Below are positions 23,524 through 32,967 of a stretch of DNA of 57,446 bases, piece by piece. The notes under the pieces were generated by a model. That model saw only the letters and a program-made list of their open reading frames with translations. It was not told where the DNA came from and searched no databases. Both the position numbers and the translations under genes were made by a program. Origin of the DNA: an uncultured Opitutales bacterium (lineage in GTDB: Bacteria; Verrucomicrobiota; Verrucomicrobiia; Opitutales; Coraliomargaritaceae). The DNA lies in contig CALKBZ010000037.1 of assembly GCA_937775295.1 (NCBI GenBank), positions 1-57,446 of the forward strand. The letters run 5' to 3'. Position 1 is the first letter of the stretch. Each line of letters begins with the position of its first letter.

Positions 23524-23973
23524 ATGAAATTTCAAAAAATACTCTCATTATTCTGTGTCGTTTTTCTCGGTCTGTCGGTCTCAGCTTCAGCTGCTGGTGA
23601 CGGGTGGATGACTAATTTCGAAGCGGCGCAAGTTAAAGCGAAGGCTGAAAACAAGCCGATGCTGCTTGATTTTACCGGCTCTGACTGGTGCGGGTGGTGT
23701 ATTAAACTGGATAAAGAGGTGTTTGGTGAAGCCGCATTTAAGGACTATGCCGCGGCGGAGTTAGTGCTGGTTGAGCTCGATTTTCCACGGGGTAAAGAGC
23801 AGTCCGCTGAGTTGAAGGCTCAAAATGAAGCGCTGGCGAAGCAGTACGGCGTTCGCGGCTTTCCGACAATTCTGGTGTTGTCGCCGGATGGCGAGCTGAT
23901 CGAGAAAACCGGCTATCAGCGCGGTGGACCTGAGGCTTATGTGGAGCACATCAAAGGTATATTAGCAAAATAG
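23524..23973 (+). CDS. Secreted thioredoxin-fold protein
   Basis: The 149 aa product has a signal peptide (LSLFCVVFLGLSVSASAAG) and one thioredoxin domain with the active-site motif WCGWC (C56 and C59), a cis-proline region GVRGFPTILVL and the start NKPMLLDFTGSDWCGWC, usual for exported thioredoxin-like proteins (thioredoxin_7 type). It likely acts as a periplasmic disulfide reductase or isomerase. ATG 23524 is chosen because it opens directly on the signal peptide; an in-frame ATG 69 bp upstream would bury it. A strong terminator follows. Confidence 0.85.
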   Translation: MKFQKILSLFCVVFLGLSVSASAAGDGWMTNFEAAQVKAKAENKPMLLDFTGSDWCGWCIKLDKEVFGEAAFKDYAAAELVLVELDFPRGKEQSAELKAQNEALAKQYGVRGFPTILVLSPDGELIEKTGYQRGGPEAYVEHIKGILAK

Positions 23974-23997
23974 TTGGTCGCCTTAGATTATTTTCTA

Positions 23998-24032
23998 AAC
24001 CGCACGTTCCTTTTGGGGCGTGCGGTTTTTTT
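23998..24032 (+). terminator. Rho-independent terminator after the thioredoxin-fold gene
   Basis: Perfect 9 bp stem AACCGCACG / CGTGCGGTT with a 12 nt loop, and a T-run following the stem. Confidence 0.88.
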
Positions 24033-24070
24033 AGGTTCATCGTCACTGTCGGGGAATGGTATTTCTAAGG

Positions 24071-24177
24071 AGTGAGGGCGACTCGCCCTCATTTACATCA
24101 ACATCGGCTCAACGTGGGCGACTCGCCCTCATTTACATCAACATCGGCTCAACGTGGGCGAGTCGCCCACACTCCTA
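24071..24177. repeat. Palindromic repeat cluster, locus 1 of 3 (GGCGACTCGCC family)
   Basis: Three palindromes are spaced 40 bp apart: GAGGGCGACTCGCCCTC at 24074-24090, a core copy near 24116-24128, and GTGGGCGAGTCGCCCAC at 24154-24170. The first 40 bp (palindrome plus ATTTACATCAACATCGGC spacer) is duplicated exactly. The ends carry AGTG and CACTCCT, which recur at loci 2 and 3 (31.8 kb and 54.3 kb). Confidence 0.85.
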
Positions 24178-24252
24178 TAACTGTCTGCACCTAACCTTCG
24201 ACTGAATTAGGTATGAGATTGCATGCTGCCGGTGCACTTCCATTGTGATCGC

Positions 24253-24639
24253 ATGCAGAAACAACAAGCGTTGGTCATGTGGATCATTTGGTTCGTCTTT
24301 TTACAGATGGCCTTCGCCTATCACTTTGTGTTGGGCGATGGCTTTCCGAAGGGCGACAATGCCGCGTTGCTGATGGCGAGCTGGCTGTGGGTGCTCTGCC
24401 TCGTGCCGATTATCCTCGCGACAATAGTGCGTTGGTGGGTGATCCCTAAATTAAAGGATCAAAAGCAGATGTTGAGCGCGCTGATTGTCGGCCTCGCATT
24501 GACGGAAGCGCCGATCTTATTCGAGTTGTTTCTGATCGGCTCAGATTACCCCCAAAATCAGATCGTTGTATTGATGATCGCGGTGTTCAGTTTGATCCAG
24601 TTCGCGCCGATTTATGCCACCCCCGGGGTGGATACCTAG
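24253..24639 (+). CDS. Four-helix membrane protein of unknown function
   Basis: No family recognised. The 128 aa product has four hydrophobic stretches: VMWIIWFVFLQMAFAYHFVL, LMASWLWVLCLVPIILATIV, MLSALIVGLALTEAPILFEL and IVVLMIAVFSLIQFAPIY. Two charged segments lie between them (KGDN and RWWVIPKLKDQKQ). ATG 24253 (MQKQQALV) is preferred over an in-frame ATG at 24223 because it begins just before the first helix. It is convergent with rsmD. Confidence 0.6.
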   Translation: MQKQQALVMWIIWFVFLQMAFAYHFVLGDGFPKGDNAALLMASWLWVLCLVPIILATIVRWWVIPKLKDQKQMLSALIVGLALTEAPILFELFLIGSDYPQNQIVVLMIAVFSLIQFAPIYATPGVDT

Positions 24640-24680
24640 GGGGTTGAGGGCCGAGGCCCGAGGCCCGAGTGGGAGCTTGT

Positions 24681-25238
24681 TTAGCTGCGCTCGAAGATAG
24701 CTGCGTTCGGGGTGTCGCGCTTGGGCTTGCCGAAGCGGCGAACGATTTTCCAGCCAACGATCTCGGGGCTGAGATTGCCAGGCAGTTCGAGGATGACGCG
24801 TGCCTCAGGGCTGGCGAGTTCATCAGCTTTGGCAAAGATGCGTTCTAAGTTGGCTTCGATATTGTCGTACGGTGGGTCGATAAAAATGAGCTCTGCGCGC
24901 TCGCCTCCAGCAGTGCGCGCATACAGATCGCGGGCGATGGTGTTGATCGTGCTTTGGGCGAGTCCACAGCATTTCAGCACCGCCTGCTGGTTCTTCTTCA
25001 TACAGGCGAGGGCCTGCTTATCGATTTCGTAAAACGTGGCTTTGATCGCGCCACGACTGAGCGCTTCGAGACCGTAGGCGCCGGTGCCTGCGAAGAGATC
25101 GGCCACGCGGCTGCCCTCGACGCTGGCGCCGAGGCTAGAAAAGATCGCCTCACGCATCCGATCTGTCGCTGGACGCGTGGTGTCGCCTGTGGGCGCTTTG
25201 ATTTGAATGCCACGTGCTTTTCCGCCTGTGATTCGCAT
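24681..25238 (-). CDS. rsmD: 16S rRNA (guanine(966)-N(2))-methyltransferase
   Basis: RsmD methylates G966 of 16S rRNA with SAM during 30S assembly. The 185 aa length fits. Motifs are the opening MRITGGKARGIQIKAP, the RPATDRMREAIFSSL segment, the SAM-binding VADLFAGTGAYGLEALSRGA and the catalytic motif IFIDPPYDN. The start at 25238 is where the family begins; an in-frame upstream ATG would add 24 unrelated residues. It lies 72 bp after kdsA on the same strand. Confidence 0.9.
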   Translation of the reverse strand: MRITGGKARGIQIKAPTGDTTRPATDRMREAIFSSLGASVEGSRVADLFAGTGAYGLEALSRGAIKATFYEIDKQALACMKKNQQAVLKCCGLAQSTINTIARDLYARTAGGERAELIFIDPPYDNIEANLERIFAKADELASPEARVILELPGNLSPEIVGWKIVRRFGKPKRDTPNAAIFERS

Positions 25239-25310
25239 AATAAGAGAGCTGAGAGCTGAGAGTGAAGAGCTGGTCGTTGAATGATCGATCGATAAACCAG
25301 CAATAGTCAA

Positions 25311-26102
25311 CTAGCGCACGGCGTGCCAGACGCGGAGCAGGCTTTCAATGAGCTCGGGGAGTTCGTTGAGTGGTACTTGGCTGGCGGCGTCGGAGATCGC
25401 GGTTGCTGGATCGGGGTGCGTTTCGAGGAAGACGCCATTGGCACCTGCGGCGAGTGCGGCGCGGGCCAGGGCAGGCACGAATTCGCGTTGGCCGCCGCTG
25501 ACACCGCCGGCAGCGCCAGGAAGTTGCACGCTATGCGTGGCATCCATGATGGTCGGGTAGCCGTTTTCTGCCATGATGCTGAAGCTGCGCATGTCGACCA
25601 CCAGGTTTTGATAGCCAAAGGTGGTGCCGCGCTCGGTCTGCCAGATCTCGTTGGCGCCAGCTTCTTCGAGCTTATTAGTCACGAAGCTCATTTCGTAGGG
25701 GGAGAGGAATTGGCCTTTCTTGACGTTGATCGCGCAATCAGTTTTGGCTGCGGCGACGAGTAGATCGGTCTGGCGGCACAGGAAGGCGGGGATTTGCATT
25801 GCATCGACGACGGCACCGACGGCGTCGCATTGGTCGGGGGTGTGAATGTCGGTGATGGTTTTAAACCCGTATTCTGCTTTGATGTTTTGGAAGATCTCGA
25901 GTCCAGCGTCGAGTCCCGTGCCACGATCGCTAGTGATCGATGTACGATTTGCCTTATCGAAGGAGCCTTTAAAGAGAATGTTCAGTTCTGGGTGCTTTTG
26001 CTGGAGGGCAGCGAGGGCGTCGGCGACGGGTCGACAGGTGTCGAGGCTTTCGAGCGAGCAGGGGCCAGCGAGGAGAAGAAGCTTTTCGGAGTCGTAAATC
26101 AT
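25311..26102 (-). CDS. kdsA: 3-Deoxy-8-phosphooctulonate synthase
   Basis: KdsA condenses PEP and arabinose-5-phosphate to Kdo-8-phosphate, the committed step for the Kdo of lipopolysaccharide. This indicates an outer membrane with Kdo-containing LPS. The 263 aa TIM-barrel enzyme has [11 protein letters not shown] at the N-terminus, [49 protein letters not shown] and the C-terminal [12 protein letters not shown]. Start 26102 ([16 protein letters not shown]) fits the family; the extra 35 codons upstream would run toward the divergent gene at 26217. Confidence 0.93.
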   Translation of the reverse strand: MIYDSEKLLLLAGPCSLESLDTCRPVADALAALQQKHPELNILFKGSFDKANRTSITSDRGTGLDAGLEIFQNIKAEYGFKTITDIHTPDQCDAVGAVVDAMQIPAFLCRQTDLLVAAAKTDCAINVKKGQFLSPYEMSFVTNKLEEAGANEIWQTERGTTFGYQNLVVDMRSFSIMAENGYPTIMDATHSVQLPGAAGGVSGGQREFVPALARAALAAGANGVFLETHPDPATAISDAASQVPLNELPELIESLLRVWHAVR

Positions 26103-26216
26103 GGATGCATTAAGTGTAAAGGATTGGACTTCGCCAAGTCGCAAAGCAAAAAGTATGTTTGAACGTTTGTTGGAAATGAGTTGCACAGACGGGGGGAGGT
26201 CCCCCATTTTTTCGAA

Positions 26217-26756
26217 ATGATATGGCTTCGGTTTAGTTGGTTGATTCTAGGTGTGTTGCCTTTATCTGCGCATGCGGAGAAAACAGTTGTCGCCGTTCAG
26301 CAAGTTGCAACACAGGATTTGGCAGCCGCTTTAAAGAGTTATGAAGGTCGCTGGGTGGGCCACTTCACCATCCATTCAACAAGCTCTGGCTATTCTGAGA
26401 CGTTTCCAGTGGAGCAGCTATATTGGTGGGAAGATGGCGTGCTGCATGGCGTCGCGGTGTCGCAACGGGACGCGGGCATGTCGAGTGCACGCTCTAAGTC
26501 GGTGATGAAGGATGGTAAGTATTTCTCAGAGGTGAAGGCCGGCGAGACGGTCGAAAATTACTGGGGCGTGCTGCATGATGGTGGGCTGATTTGGCTTTCC
26601 TCGAATTTGAAGCGAACCCAAGATTATCAAATGAAGGAGTCGATCGTCGAGGTGGATGGTGGGCGAGTGCTACAGACCGAAGGCTTCGATACCTATGTGA
26701 CTGGCGATGGCCTGGCACATTTGGTCTATCGCGGCGAATTGAAGTTCGTCGAGTAG
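26217..26756 (+). CDS. Secreted protein of unknown function
   Basis: The 179 aa product has a signal peptide ([20 protein letters not shown]) and a small beta-rich domain with [37 protein letters not shown] and [15 protein letters not shown]. The pattern, an Y-x-G-x-W opening then repeated antiparallel strands, recalls lipocalin-like DUF1579-type domains that sense or carry small hydrophobic ligands. That assignment is tentative. The ATG at 26217 is chosen because the signal peptide begins there. It is divergent from kdsA. Confidence 0.5.
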   Translation: MIWLRFSWLILGVLPLSAHAEKTVVAVQQVATQDLAAALKSYEGRWVGHFTIHSTSSGYSETFPVEQLYWWEDGVLHGVAVSQRDAGMSSARSKSVMKDGKYFSEVKAGETVENYWGVLHDGGLIWLSSNLKRTQDYQMKESIVEVDGGRVLQTEGFDTYVTGDGLAHLVYRGELKFVE

Positions 26757-26906
26757 CGCGGGCGTTGAGAGGTCCTGCGTGGCGTCCGCGTTTTCGCGGG
26801 CCTGCGGGTTTCGAGTGCGTTGTATTGGGCTGAGGCGCACTGGGCGCGCGAGCACCCCGAGGGCATGACACAAGCTGGCACGCCACGGGGTTGCTACGCG
26901 GGAGCC

Positions 26907-28166
26907 CTAGTCTGCGCCGATCTGGCTGGCTAGGGCATTGCGTAGGTCGGCTTCGAGCCCAGCGTCTTTGACCCATTGTAATGCTTGATGTGGTTGGGCA
27001 TCGCTCCAGCTCAGGATGGTGCGGTTGAGCTGTTCAACGCGTTGGTTCGGCTCGGAGATAGTGTTGCTCCATGCGGCTGCGGCTTCGGGGTCGAAGTCGA
27101 GCATGGTGGTGGTGAAACCAACAATCGCGGCATCGCGCTGGTCACCTGCTGCGGCATCGTTGAGCCAAGTGGAGGCAGCGACCGAGTCGGTGCGGCTCCA
27201 TTCTTGCATGATGACTTCCGAGTTTTTTGGATTGTTGAGAGGGTCGGCTTGCGGGAGTTGGATTTGCCACTCCATCGCATCCATAGGATTGGTTTGAGCG
27301 CGGGTGCGAACGTAGGTTTCAATCGCCGCGGGGGCCTCGTAGGCTTCGTTGATACTGCGCAGGAATTGTTCGGCCTCGGCTGGGTTGGCTTGTGTGTAGT
27401 GCTGGATGCTGAGATTGAGTAGATCTGTATTGCCGTGATATTCGGCCTCGGTGAGCGCCCAGATGGCGGCGGCTTCAGGGGCGCTGGCGGACCACGATTC
27501 GACGAGGGCACTGGCGGCATCGTTGCGCAGGCCGCCCACCGGGAGTAGTTCGACCCATTGTGAGGCTTCATCGGGATTTTGGCCGGCCCAGTTGGCTGCG
27601 AGTGCTTTAGCGGCGGTGACTTTACTGCCGTCGTTGGCCATGCCGTCGATCCATGTGGCGGCGGCGGTCGGGTCCTGTTGGGCCCAGAGTTCCATGCCGC
27701 TTTGGATCGTGGTGTGGCGGGCGAGGCCTTGGGCGTTCGATTCTAGCCAAAGAAGGGCGCTTTCGGAATCTTCCGCGGCCCATACGGCAACGATTTCCAG
27801 CATCCCACGCACGCTGTCTTGGCTGAGTGATTGCACTTGTAGCCAAGCCATTGCCGACTCGGGGTCGTCTTTGGCGCGGCGCCGCGCTTCGGCGAGAAAG
27901 GGGTCGTGGTCGGCTGCCGACTTCGCGATAAATGCCCTGTTTGCTAGCGCGGGCTTGAGCACCGTGCGGCCACGGACGGACTTACGGGGCGTTTCGTTCT
28001 GTTCAATCGCTTCGGCTGGCTGGCTTGGTGCACGGCTGCGGACGATCTCCCATGTCTCGCGCAAATAATGCCACTCATTGCGAATCGTGTCAGTGTGAGG
28101 CAGCACGGCAAGCGTGGCTAAGCCAACAAACGCGAGCGTGAGTAAACTTCGAATGATCCAGCGCAT
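26907..28166 (-). CDS. Membrane-anchored helical-repeat protein
   Basis: Unknown function. The 419 aa protein begins with a signal anchor (about 4-22) and then consists of repeated helical pairs of about 33 residues from residue 95. Each is built on the pattern (D/N)P-x-A-A-x-W followed by a second helix with AL-x-x-W-A/S-x-x-(D/N)P. Examples are DPESAMAWLQ, DPTAAATWIDGM, NPDEASQWVELLP, APEAAAIWALTE, NPMDAMEWQIQLP and DPEAAAAWSNTI. Repeats of this kind are frequent in Planctomycetes and Verrucomicrobia and suggest a protein-binding solenoid in the periplasm. It ends 8 bp before the tatD start region's downstream end and is on the same strand as tatD. Confidence 0.6.
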   Translation of the reverse strand: MRWIIRSLLTLAFVGLATLAVLPHTDTIRNEWHYLRETWEIVRSRAPSQPAEAIEQNETPRKSVRGRTVLKPALANRAFIAKSAADHDPFLAEARRRAKDDPESAMAWLQVQSLSQDSVRGMLEIVAVWAAEDSESALLWLESNAQGLARHTTIQSGMELWAQQDPTAAATWIDGMANDGSKVTAAKALAANWAGQNPDEASQWVELLPVGGLRNDAASALVESWSASAPEAAAIWALTEAEYHGNTDLLNLSIQHYTQANPAEAEQFLRSINEAYEAPAAIETYVRTRAQTNPMDAMEWQIQLPQADPLNNPKNSEVIMQEWSRTDSVAASTWLNDAAAGDQRDAAIVGFTTTMLDFDPEAAAAWSNTISEPNQRVEQLNRTILSWSDAQPHQALQWVKDAGLEADLRNALASQIGAD

Positions 28167-28174
28167 GCAGAAAA

Positions 28175-28972
28175 TTAGCTTAGGTTAAAGAAGGCCTGGG
28201 TGTTGATGGTGGTGCGTGCGGCCAACTCGTCGGGAGTGATCGCGAGGGCTTCGGCGCAGCGCCTAGCGATGTCGGCGAGATAGGCGGGCTCGTTCGATTT
28301 GCCACGATGCGGCTCCGGGGTGAGATAGGGGCAATCGGTCTCCAGCATCAATCGCTCGATGCCTTGCGTGCGCAGGGCTTCGCGGATGTCGGGGGCATTT
28401 TTATAAGTGACTACTCCGGTGAAGGAGGCGCGTCCACCGCGTTGGTTGACTTGTGCGATTTCATTGGGGCCGTAAGTGAAGCAGTGGAATACGATTCGCG
28501 ACCAATCGATGCCAGACTCGTCAATCATCCGCAGGCTGTCGTCGAAGGCATCGCGGCTGTGGATTATCACGGGGCAGTCGAACTCGCTGGCGAGCATGAG
28601 CTGCTGGCGAAAGGCTTCTTCTTGATGGATCATGGTCTCGCCTGCTTGGATCGGATCTTTCGGTAGGTGAAAATAATCGAGACCGATCTCCCCTAGGGCG
28701 ACGGGGCTGTGCGGCGGCATGAAGAAGGTGGAAATTTGGCTGACATCGTGGTACCACTCGGCATCGACATGGCAGGGGTGTAGACCAACGGTGTAGTCGA
28801 TTTGACCGGCGTAGGCCGCATGCATTTCGCGGTAGGGCACCCAGTCTTTCGGTGAAGTGCCGACAGTGATAAAGCGTTGTACGCCAGCTGCGGCGGCACG
28901 CTCCAGTGCGGGATTGAGTTCGCCTTTATCTTTGAAGCTGAGTAAGTGGCAGTGGCTGTCGATCAATTGCAT
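28175..28972 (-). CDS. TatD-family metal-dependent hydrolase
   Basis: The 265 aa protein is a TIM-barrel amidohydrolase-superfamily member of the TatD DNase type. The metal-binding motifs are the opening DSHCHL (HxH), [17 protein letters not shown] with the bridging Glu, the strand [17 protein letters not shown] and LETDCPYL near the C-terminus. Family members act as 3'-5' DNA exonucleases or on other small substrates; the paralogue cannot be separated from sequence alone. The helical-repeat gene follows 8 bp downstream on the same strand. Confidence 0.87.
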   Translation of the reverse strand: MQLIDSHCHLLSFKDKGELNPALERAAAAGVQRFITVGTSPKDWVPYREMHAAYAGQIDYTVGLHPCHVDAEWYHDVSQISTFFMPPHSPVALGEIGLDYFHLPKDPIQAGETMIHQEEAFRQQLMLASEFDCPVIIHSRDAFDDSLRMIDESGIDWSRIVFHCFTYGPNEIAQVNQRGGRASFTGVVTYKNAPDIREALRTQGIERLMLETDCPYLTPEPHRGKSNEPAYLADIARRCAEALAITPDELAARTTINTQAFFNLS

Positions 28973-29257
28973 GACTGCGAAAATACCGAAAAATGATCAG
29001 ACTGAAAGGCTGAAAGTGGGCTCGGGTTGAACTTAGTGGGTTCTCTGCGTGGCGTTTGCGCTCACGCGATCCTGTTGATCTTGTGGTTGAGCAGGAGCAG
29101 GAGCAGACCGTTGCAAGCAATGACGCCACTTTTGTTAATTCTGCATTTAAACAGCCGGATAAATGTTTCTGATTCGAAAGTTCTTGAGAATAGAGCAGGC
29201 GGCTCCATCGTTGCATCAACTTTAGGAAATTCAAAATCCACTTTTATTTAAATCACT

Positions 29258-30184
29258 ATGGAAGACGTCATCATTTTAGGAACCGGTTGCGCCGGACTCA
29301 CTGCAGCCATTTACACTGGCCGTGCTCAATTGAACCCGCTGGTGCTGGAAGGCACGCAACCAGGTGGGCAACTAACAACGACTTCGGAGGTTGAGAATTT
29401 CCCTGGTTTCCCTGCAGGAATCGATGGTTACACCATGATGGACAACTTGCGCAAGCAGGCGGCGAGATTTGGTGCGCGCTACGAGCATGCTAAGGTCGAT
29501 AAGATCGAGTTGGATGGCGCGGTAAAGAAGCTGTACGCCGGAGATAAAATTTACGAAGCCAAGACCGTGATCGTCGCGACTGGTGCGCGCCCACGCTTTA
29601 TCGGTGTTCCCGGCGAGCAGGAAATGTTTGGCGGCAAGGGTGTCACCACTTGTGCGACTTGCGATGGTGCGTTCTACCGCGACATGGAAGTCGTGGTGGT
29701 CGGCGGCGGCGATTCTGCTGCTGAGGAAGCGCTGTTTTTGACTCGTTTTTGTACGAAGGTGACTTTGATCCATCGCCGCGATCAGCTACGTGCTTCGCAG
29801 ATCATGGCCGACCGTGCGACTTCACACCCTAAGATCGAGATGGCGTGGAACTCATTGCCACAAGAAATTCTCGCCGACGAAAAGGGTTTTACTCGCGCGA
29901 TTCGCGTGAAAGATGCCAAGTCTGGCGAAGAGCGTGAGATCCCTTGCAAGGGCGTCTTTGTCGCGATCGGCCACATTCCGAATACTGACTTTGTCGAAGG
30001 CGTGTTGGAGCGCGACGAAGACGGCTACATCATTCCTAATCATGGCAGCCAAGTGAAGACTTTGCATGGCGGTTTCTTTGCTGCGGGTGACTGCGTCGAC
30101 CATGTGTATCGTCAAGCGATCACCGCTGCTGGTATGGGTTGCCAAGCCGCAATCGAGGCCGAGCGCTATCTGGCGGAACTTTAA
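29258..30184 (+). CDS. trxB: Thioredoxin reductase
   Basis: TrxB passes electrons from NADPH through FAD and a redox disulfide to thioredoxin. The 308 aa length is normal for the low-molecular-weight bacterial form. The FAD motif is [16 protein letters not shown] with Cys in the place of the usual Pro. The active site is C132/C135 in [10 protein letters not shown], the NADPH motif is [13 protein letters not shown], and the C-terminal FAD contact is [15 protein letters not shown] hairpin terminator follows before pdxH. Confidence 0.94.
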   Translation: MEDVIILGTGCAGLTAAIYTGRAQLNPLVLEGTQPGGQLTTTSEVENFPGFPAGIDGYTMMDNLRKQAARFGARYEHAKVDKIELDGAVKKLYAGDKIYEAKTVIVATGARPRFIGVPGEQEMFGGKGVTTCATCDGAFYRDMEVVVVGGGDSAAEEALFLTRFCTKVTLIHRRDQLRASQIMADRATSHPKIEMAWNSLPQEILADEKGFTRAIRVKDAKSGEEREIPCKGVFVAIGHIPNTDFVEGVLERDEDGYIIPNHGSQVKTLHGGFFAAGDCVDHVYRQAITAAGMGCQAAIEAERYLAEL

Positions 30185-30202
30185 AGTGTTTGAAAGTGTT
30201 TG

Positions 30203-30256
30203 AAAGTGTGAAGGTATTAAAGTAAGAATACATGTAGCTACCTTCGCACTTTTTAC
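30203..30256 (+). terminator. Long hairpin terminator after trxB
   Basis: AAAGTGTGAAGGTA (30203-30216) pairs with TACCTTCGCACTTT (30239-30252), 14 bp with one G-U, followed by T residues. The left arm follows two short direct repeats of TGTTTGAAAG. Confidence 0.55.
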
Positions 30257-30274
30257 CTTCCCACTCTTTTCACC

Positions 30275-30916
30275 ATGAATCACATATCAGACCTTCGCGA
30301 AGACTACACCAAGCATGCGCTGCGTGCGGCGGACTTAGTGGCGGACCCGTTTACTCAGTTTGAGCAATGGTTTACGCAGGCCGAGGAGTGTGAACTCCAT
30401 GAGCCTAATGCCATGTGTTTGGCCACTGTGGCTGCGAATGGGCAACCCTCTACGCGTGTGGTGTTATTGAAGGGGTTTTCGAACCAGGGGTTAGTGTTTT
30501 ACACTAACTACGAGAGTCGTAAGGCGATCGAGTTGGAATCGAACCCGCGGGTGTCCGTCAATTTCCTTTGGCTGCCGCTGCAGCGCCAGGTCAACATCAC
30601 CGGGCGCGTCGAGCGTGTTTCAAAAGTCGAGGCCTTGAAATATTTTGTCTCCCGCCCGTTCGCGAGTCGACTCGGAGCATGGAGTTCGCCGCAGAGCCAA
30701 GTGATAGCATCGCGGCAAATTTTGGAAGCCAATCTCGACCAGATGAAGCGTAAGTTTGCCGATGGCGAAGTGCCACTGCCCGATCATTGGGGTGGTTACC
30801 GCATCGTGCCTGAGACCTTTGAATTTTGGCAAGGCGGCGGCGGGCGGTTGCATGATCGTTTCATGTATCGACGCGATGATGCCGATCAATGGGCGCCCGC
30901 TCGTTTGGCTCCGTAG
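30275..30916 (+). CDS. pdxH: Pyridoxamine 5'-phosphate oxidase
   Basis: PdxH oxidises pyridoxamine or pyridoxine 5'-phosphate to PLP with FMN. The 213 aa protein shows the family order: [23 protein letters not shown], the FMN-binding [42 protein letters not shown], and the C-terminal [24 protein letters not shown], which is nearly diagnostic. It is followed after 22 bp by a PHP-domain phosphatase gene, so the two may be cotranscribed. Confidence 0.94.
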   Translation: MNHISDLREDYTKHALRAADLVADPFTQFEQWFTQAEECELHEPNAMCLATVAANGQPSTRVVLLKGFSNQGLVFYTNYESRKAIELESNPRVSVNFLWLPLQRQVNITGRVERVSKVEALKYFVSRPFASRLGAWSSPQSQVIASRQILEANLDQMKRKFADGEVPLPDHWGGYRIVPETFEFWQGGGGRLHDRFMYRRDDADQWAPARLAP

Positions 30917-30938
30917 GCGACCAGCTGCTGGCTCCACT

Positions 30939-31760
30939 ATGCGTGTTGACTCACATATGCACACCACCCTTTGTGGCCACGCAATCGGTGCGCCGATAGA
31001 GTATGCGATGGCCGCTGCCGGGCGGGGCATTAATGTGATGACAATCACCTGCCACATCCCGATGGAGTGGGCTGCATTTGGACAAGAGGGCATCCGTATG
31101 CAGCGTGATCAGTTGGACCACTATCGTTATCTCGTTCATGAGACTGCGAAAAAGGCCAAGCCGATGGGAGTTGAAGTGCTCTGTGGGATTGAGGCTGAGG
31201 TGTATCCAGACGAGGCGCACATGGAGCCGATGGATGAAATTCTCGCCGAGTATGAGTGGGACTTTGTGCTCGGGTCGCTGCACGCGCATTGCCAGAGCTA
31301 TTTAATGTGGTTGAAAAAAAACAAGATCAATGACGATGCGATACGAATTGATAGTTACTTTCGCCACCTTAAGGATGGTGTGCAGTCGGGCCGCTATGAT
31401 AGTATGTCGCACCCCGATGTGATCCGCACCTACGGAGTGGTGGGCGAGTTCAAGCCCGCAGAGCACGAAGAAGTGATCCGTGATTTCCTGCAGTCAGTGG
31501 TGGATGAAGATATCTGTATGGAGGTGAATACCAGCGGTCTGACTAAGGGCGATTTTGAGGTGCACCCAGATCCCTTGATTCTTGATTGGGCCAGTGAGAT
31601 GGGCGTGAAGCTGACGATTGGATCTGATTCGCATCAGCCGAATTCGGTAGGTCAGTTTTTCGATACGATTCAACCGATGCTCCGTGAGAAAGGCTTTAAG
31701 GATCTGCATTATTTCCGCGGGCGTGAGTGCATTCGAATTGATATGCCGAGCTGGGATTGA
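30939..31760 (+). CDS. PHP-domain phosphatase, histidinol-phosphatase-like
   Basis: The 273 aa enzyme belongs to the PHP superfamily of metal-dependent phosphoesterases and is closest in layout to HisJ/HisK histidinol-phosphatases. Metal ligands are visible in the opening [13 protein letters not shown], in TITCHIPME, in [12 protein letters not shown], in [12 protein letters not shown], in SMSHPDVIR, and in [13 protein letters not shown]. Histidinol-phosphatase is the best call, but related PHP enzymes act on other phosphates and no his gene is nearby. ATG 30939 is taken because the PHP motif begins five residues later. Confidence 0.75.
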   Translation: MRVDSHMHTTLCGHAIGAPIEYAMAAAGRGINVMTITCHIPMEWAAFGQEGIRMQRDQLDHYRYLVHETAKKAKPMGVEVLCGIEAEVYPDEAHMEPMDEILAEYEWDFVLGSLHAHCQSYLMWLKKNKINDDAIRIDSYFRHLKDGVQSGRYDSMSHPDVIRTYGVVGEFKPAEHEEVIRDFLQSVVDEDICMEVNTSGLTKGDFEVHPDPLILDWASEMGVKLTIGSDSHQPNSVGQFFDTIQPMLREKGFKDLHYFRGRECIRIDMPSWD

Positions 31761-31824
31761 GTTTGTGCCGTAGCGGCATATCGCGGCAGGCATTTAGGTT
31801 TATCGTCGATTAGTGGTAAAGGAG

Positions 31825-31890
31825 GGAGGGCGACTCGCCCTCCATTGTAGCCAGACAGGATGAATGTGGGCGAGTCGCCCACACTCCTAT
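31825..31890. repeat. Palindromic repeat pair, locus 2 of 3 (GGCGACTCGCC family)
   Basis: Two perfect palindromes lie 23 bp apart: GGAGGGCGACTCGCCCTCC at 31825-31843 and GTGGGCGAGTCGCCCAC at 31866-31882, the second followed by ACTCCTAT. The order (GAGGG type then GTGGG type, with opposite centres) is the same as the outer two copies at locus 1. Confidence 0.87.
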
Positions 31891-31929
31891 CGCGGTCAGT
31901 CCTGTCAATCGAAGCTTTCCCATTAATCA

Positions 31930-32952
31930 GTGGTGAACCGAAATTTAGCTTATATCGTTTTCTTTTGTGCTTATTTTGTGGTCAGTGCTTGGCTGATTGG
32001 TTTGACTACCAAAATGCAAAAAGTTGGCTTATTGTCTTTTTTTTACCTTACTTTAACTTCGTTATACGGAATTCATTTTATTGAGTTGAAGGATGGTAGT
32101 GGTATTCGCGGTGCTATCGTATTAGAGCGCCCAGAGGTGTATTATGTGGATTTGGGCTTTAATGTAGTTACTGTGCCGAAGGATGCGGTCGCAAGTCTGG
32201 GTGAGGTGGATTCAGTCACTGGCGAGGTCGCAGCGGCGGTGGTTGAGGACACGCTCTATCGTGTCGCGGCGGATCGTCGCGATCAGTCGATTCTGAAGTG
32301 GGTGGATCAGTTGGGCGAGGCAGTGGCACTGGTGCAAACACCGACCGGCCTAGGCTCTGGGTTTGTAATCCACGGGGATGGTTATGTGGTGACGAATGAC
32401 CATGTGATCGCGGGCGAACATCGTATCTCGGTGACAATTTTTAAGGAAGGTGAACGCGAGCTTTCGAATGTGACGTATGATAATGTGCGGATAGTGGCGA
32501 CGAGCGCGGAGTTAGATTTGGCATTGTTAAAGATCGAACCAGAGTCGGAAGAGGTGTTTCGCAGCGTCACCTTAGCTGCTGGTGCTGGCCGAGTACGTGA
32601 GGGGCAGACTGTGTTCGCGATCGGTAGTCCTCTAGGGTTAGATCGGACCGTTTCAGAGGGAATTATTAGCGTTGCGAATCGTGTGATCAGCGGGCGTCTT
32701 TATTTACAGACGACGACTCAGATCAATCCAGGTAATTCTGGAGGGCCGTTGTTCAACCTGCGTGGTGAAGTGGTGGGCGTCAATAATATGAAGATTGCCG
32801 CTGTGGGAGCTGAGGGCTTGGGCTTTTCAATTTCTTCAGGTGTGGTGAAGTCCTTTTTAGACAACCGAGATGCATATGCATTTGATCCACGTAATCCGAA
32901 TTCAGGCTTTCGATATTTGAGTCCGCCTAAAATTGGTGACAGCGAGGAGTAA
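31930..32952 (+). CDS. HtrA-like (S1C) serine protease without PDZ domain
   Basis: The 340 aa protein has the trypsin-fold domain of DegP/HtrA proteases with triad H158 (VVTNDHVIA), D196 (ELDLALLKI) and S270 (NPGNSGGPL), and the activation region GSPLGLDRTVSEGIIS. It ends without a PDZ domain. The N-terminus holds one or two hydrophobic segments (about 7-25 and 33-48), so it is membrane-tethered or exported. A start at 32014 is also possible. Between the anchor and protease lies a short beta domain (ELKDGSGIRGAIVLERPEVY) similar to that in the DUF481 protein. It is the first gene of a three-gene operon. Confidence 0.82.
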   Translation: MVNRNLAYIVFFCAYFVVSAWLIGLTTKMQKVGLLSFFYLTLTSLYGIHFIELKDGSGIRGAIVLERPEVYYVDLGFNVVTVPKDAVASLGEVDSVTGEVAAAVVEDTLYRVAADRRDQSILKWVDQLGEAVALVQTPTGLGSGFVIHGDGYVVTNDHVIAGEHRISVTIFKEGERELSNVTYDNVRIVATSAELDLALLKIEPESEEVFRSVTLAAGAGRVREGQTVFAIGSPLGLDRTVSEGIISVANRVISGRLYLQTTTQINPGNSGGPLFNLRGEVVGVNNMKIAAVGAEGLGFSISSGVVKSFLDNRDAYAFDPRNPNSGFRYLSPPKIGDSEE

Positions 32953-32967
32953 ATTGAGATTTTAAAT

